Shown piece by piece: positions 63,390-64,000 of a stretch of 64,000 nt of DNA (positions within the stretch are counted from its first letter, which is position 1; each line of letters opens with the position of its first letter). A model generated the notes under the pieces. The model made no database searches. It worked only from the letters and a program-made list of their open reading frames with translations, and was not told where the DNA came from. This DNA is from Alphaproteobacteria bacterium (lineage in GTDB: Bacteria > Pseudomonadota > Alphaproteobacteria > Ferrovibrionales > Ferrovibrionaceae): positions 167,413-231,412 of the forward strand of contig CANJGB010000001.1 of NCBI GenBank assembly GCA_947473805.1. The letters are read 5' to 3'. The position numbers and the translations under genes were made by a program.

Positions 63390-64000
63390 TCATCCGGCTG
63401 ACAGATCGTAACCCAGCGCCTGGGGCGGCTTGACGTGCGAGAAGAACGCGCGGGTCAGCGCATCCGAAAGTGCCAGCATGCGCCGCTGCGTGTCATCCAC
63501 CAGGCTGCGCAGGCGGTCCACCGTCGCGTCGAACGTGTCGGGGTTGCCCAGCGCCTCGATGTCCTGCAGACGCAGTGCCGCCAGCGCCCCGTGCGCCAGC
63601 TTTTCCTCCATGCCCGAAAAGGGCCGCTCGTCGCGGCGCGGCAGCGCGTCGAGATGCGCCGTCGTCGCAACCAGCTGGAAGGCCAGAGCGCGCGGGTTGG
63701 TGTCATCGGTGAGGATCAGGTCCAGCACCGGCCCCGCCTGCGGCGCCGACAGGTAGCGCGTGCGGTAGGTGATCGTGCTGTCGCACATTTCCAGTGCCAC
63801 GCGCAGCCCGGCCTCGGTGCCGCGCGCGGGCGCGGCCAGTGCGCCGCCGGCCACCGCGCAGGTGAACAGCGCGCGCTCCAGCCGGCGGCCCATGTCGAGG
63901 AAGCGCCAGCCGGCATGCCGGGTCATGTTCTCGCTTGCCATGCCGCCGAACGCCGCCAGCACCTCGATCACCAGGTCCAGGCCGCGCAGCAGCTTGTCGA
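63390..64000 (-). CDS. Alpha-E domain (DUF403) protein, 5' end outside the window
   Basis: About 200 C-terminal residues of an alpha-helical DUF403/alpha-E protein; the frame is open to the right edge. RHAGWRFLDMGRRLERALFT and YRTRYLSAPQAGPVLDLILTDDTNPRALAFQL, the signature segments, are present. With the transglutaminase and the ATP-grasp protein expected beyond the edge, these are predicted to make or cleave peptide or amide bonds. The start codon is not visible. Confidence 0.87.
   Translation of the reverse strand, partial: DKLLRGLDLVIEVLAAFGGMASENMTRHAGWRFLDMGRRLERALFTCAVAGGALAAPARGTEAGLRVALEMCDSTITYRTRYLSAPQAGPVLDLILTDDTNPRALAFQLVATTAHLDALPRRDERPFSGMEEKLAHGALAALRLQDIEALGNPDTFDATVDRLRSLVDDTQRRMLALSDALTRAFFSHVKPPQALGYDLSAG

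Overview
The window is high-GC DNA from an alphaproteobacterium. The evidence is gene order as well as gene content. It carries the chvI-chvG-hprK-rapZ-EIIA-HPr-ahcY-divL-tsaE-amgK-murU-addB-addA-trxA run, the opposing sppA-ihfB-lapA-pyrF-trpF-accD-folC run, the mdh-sucCDAB-lpd cluster, and an F1 ATP synthase operon (atpHAGDC) without the F0 genes. All of these are arrangements typical of rhizobia and Rhodospirillales-like lineages. I cannot name the genus from the sequence alone. Nearly every base is coding and most neighbouring genes overlap by 1-4 bases. I see no rRNA, tRNA, CRISPR array, prophage or insertion sequence.

Layout. 1-5.3 kb: a ferric-iron ABC transporter (binding protein cut by the window edge, fused permease, ATPase), an MFS exporter, and a convergent HugZ-like flavin/heme protein. 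5.4-13.5 kb: the ChvI/ChvG two-component system, a truncated HPr kinase, RapZ, the regulatory phosphotransferase proteins EIIA and HPr, S-adenosylhomocysteinase, and a DivL-type pseudokinase. 13.5-23.5 kb: a ferredoxin-NADP reductase facing the tsaE-amgK-murU-addB-addA operon (tRNA modification, peptidoglycan sugar recycling, double-strand break repair), then thioredoxin. 23.5-30.7 kb, minus strand: folC, accD, a degenerate trpF without trpBA, pyrF, lapA, ihfB, sppA, a SnoaL-like gene, a TerC-type membrane protein and a lone PAS protein. 30.7-31.4 kb: a small patch with a receiver-domain remnant and an orphan membrane protein. 31.4-40.7 kb: malate dehydrogenase, succinyl-CoA synthetase and the 2-oxoglutarate dehydrogenase complex. 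40.7-49.5 kb: accessory genes (lipoprotein esterase, P450 with an overlapping SDR, tandem paralogous MFS transporters), then xerC, a DUF484 gene and a small transaldolase. 49.6-56.9 kb: priA and atpHAGDC. 57-64 kb: a 7TM-DISM sensor kinase, a HAD hydrolase, a ferritin-like protein, a PAS protein, a DEAD-box helicase, and a transglutaminase/alpha-E pair cut by the right edge.

Most of the window is housekeeping. The points that deserve a second look are: the TrpF protein that has lost its catalytic and phosphate-binding motifs exactly where trpBA are missing; a perfect 12-bp palindrome that contains the HPr stop codon; paired stems in the atp leader; a receiver-domain remnant beside an orphan gene; the tandem MFS pair; and a ferritin-like di-iron protein whose likely promoter predicts a nearly leaderless message. 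I did not find a clearly new multi-gene system.
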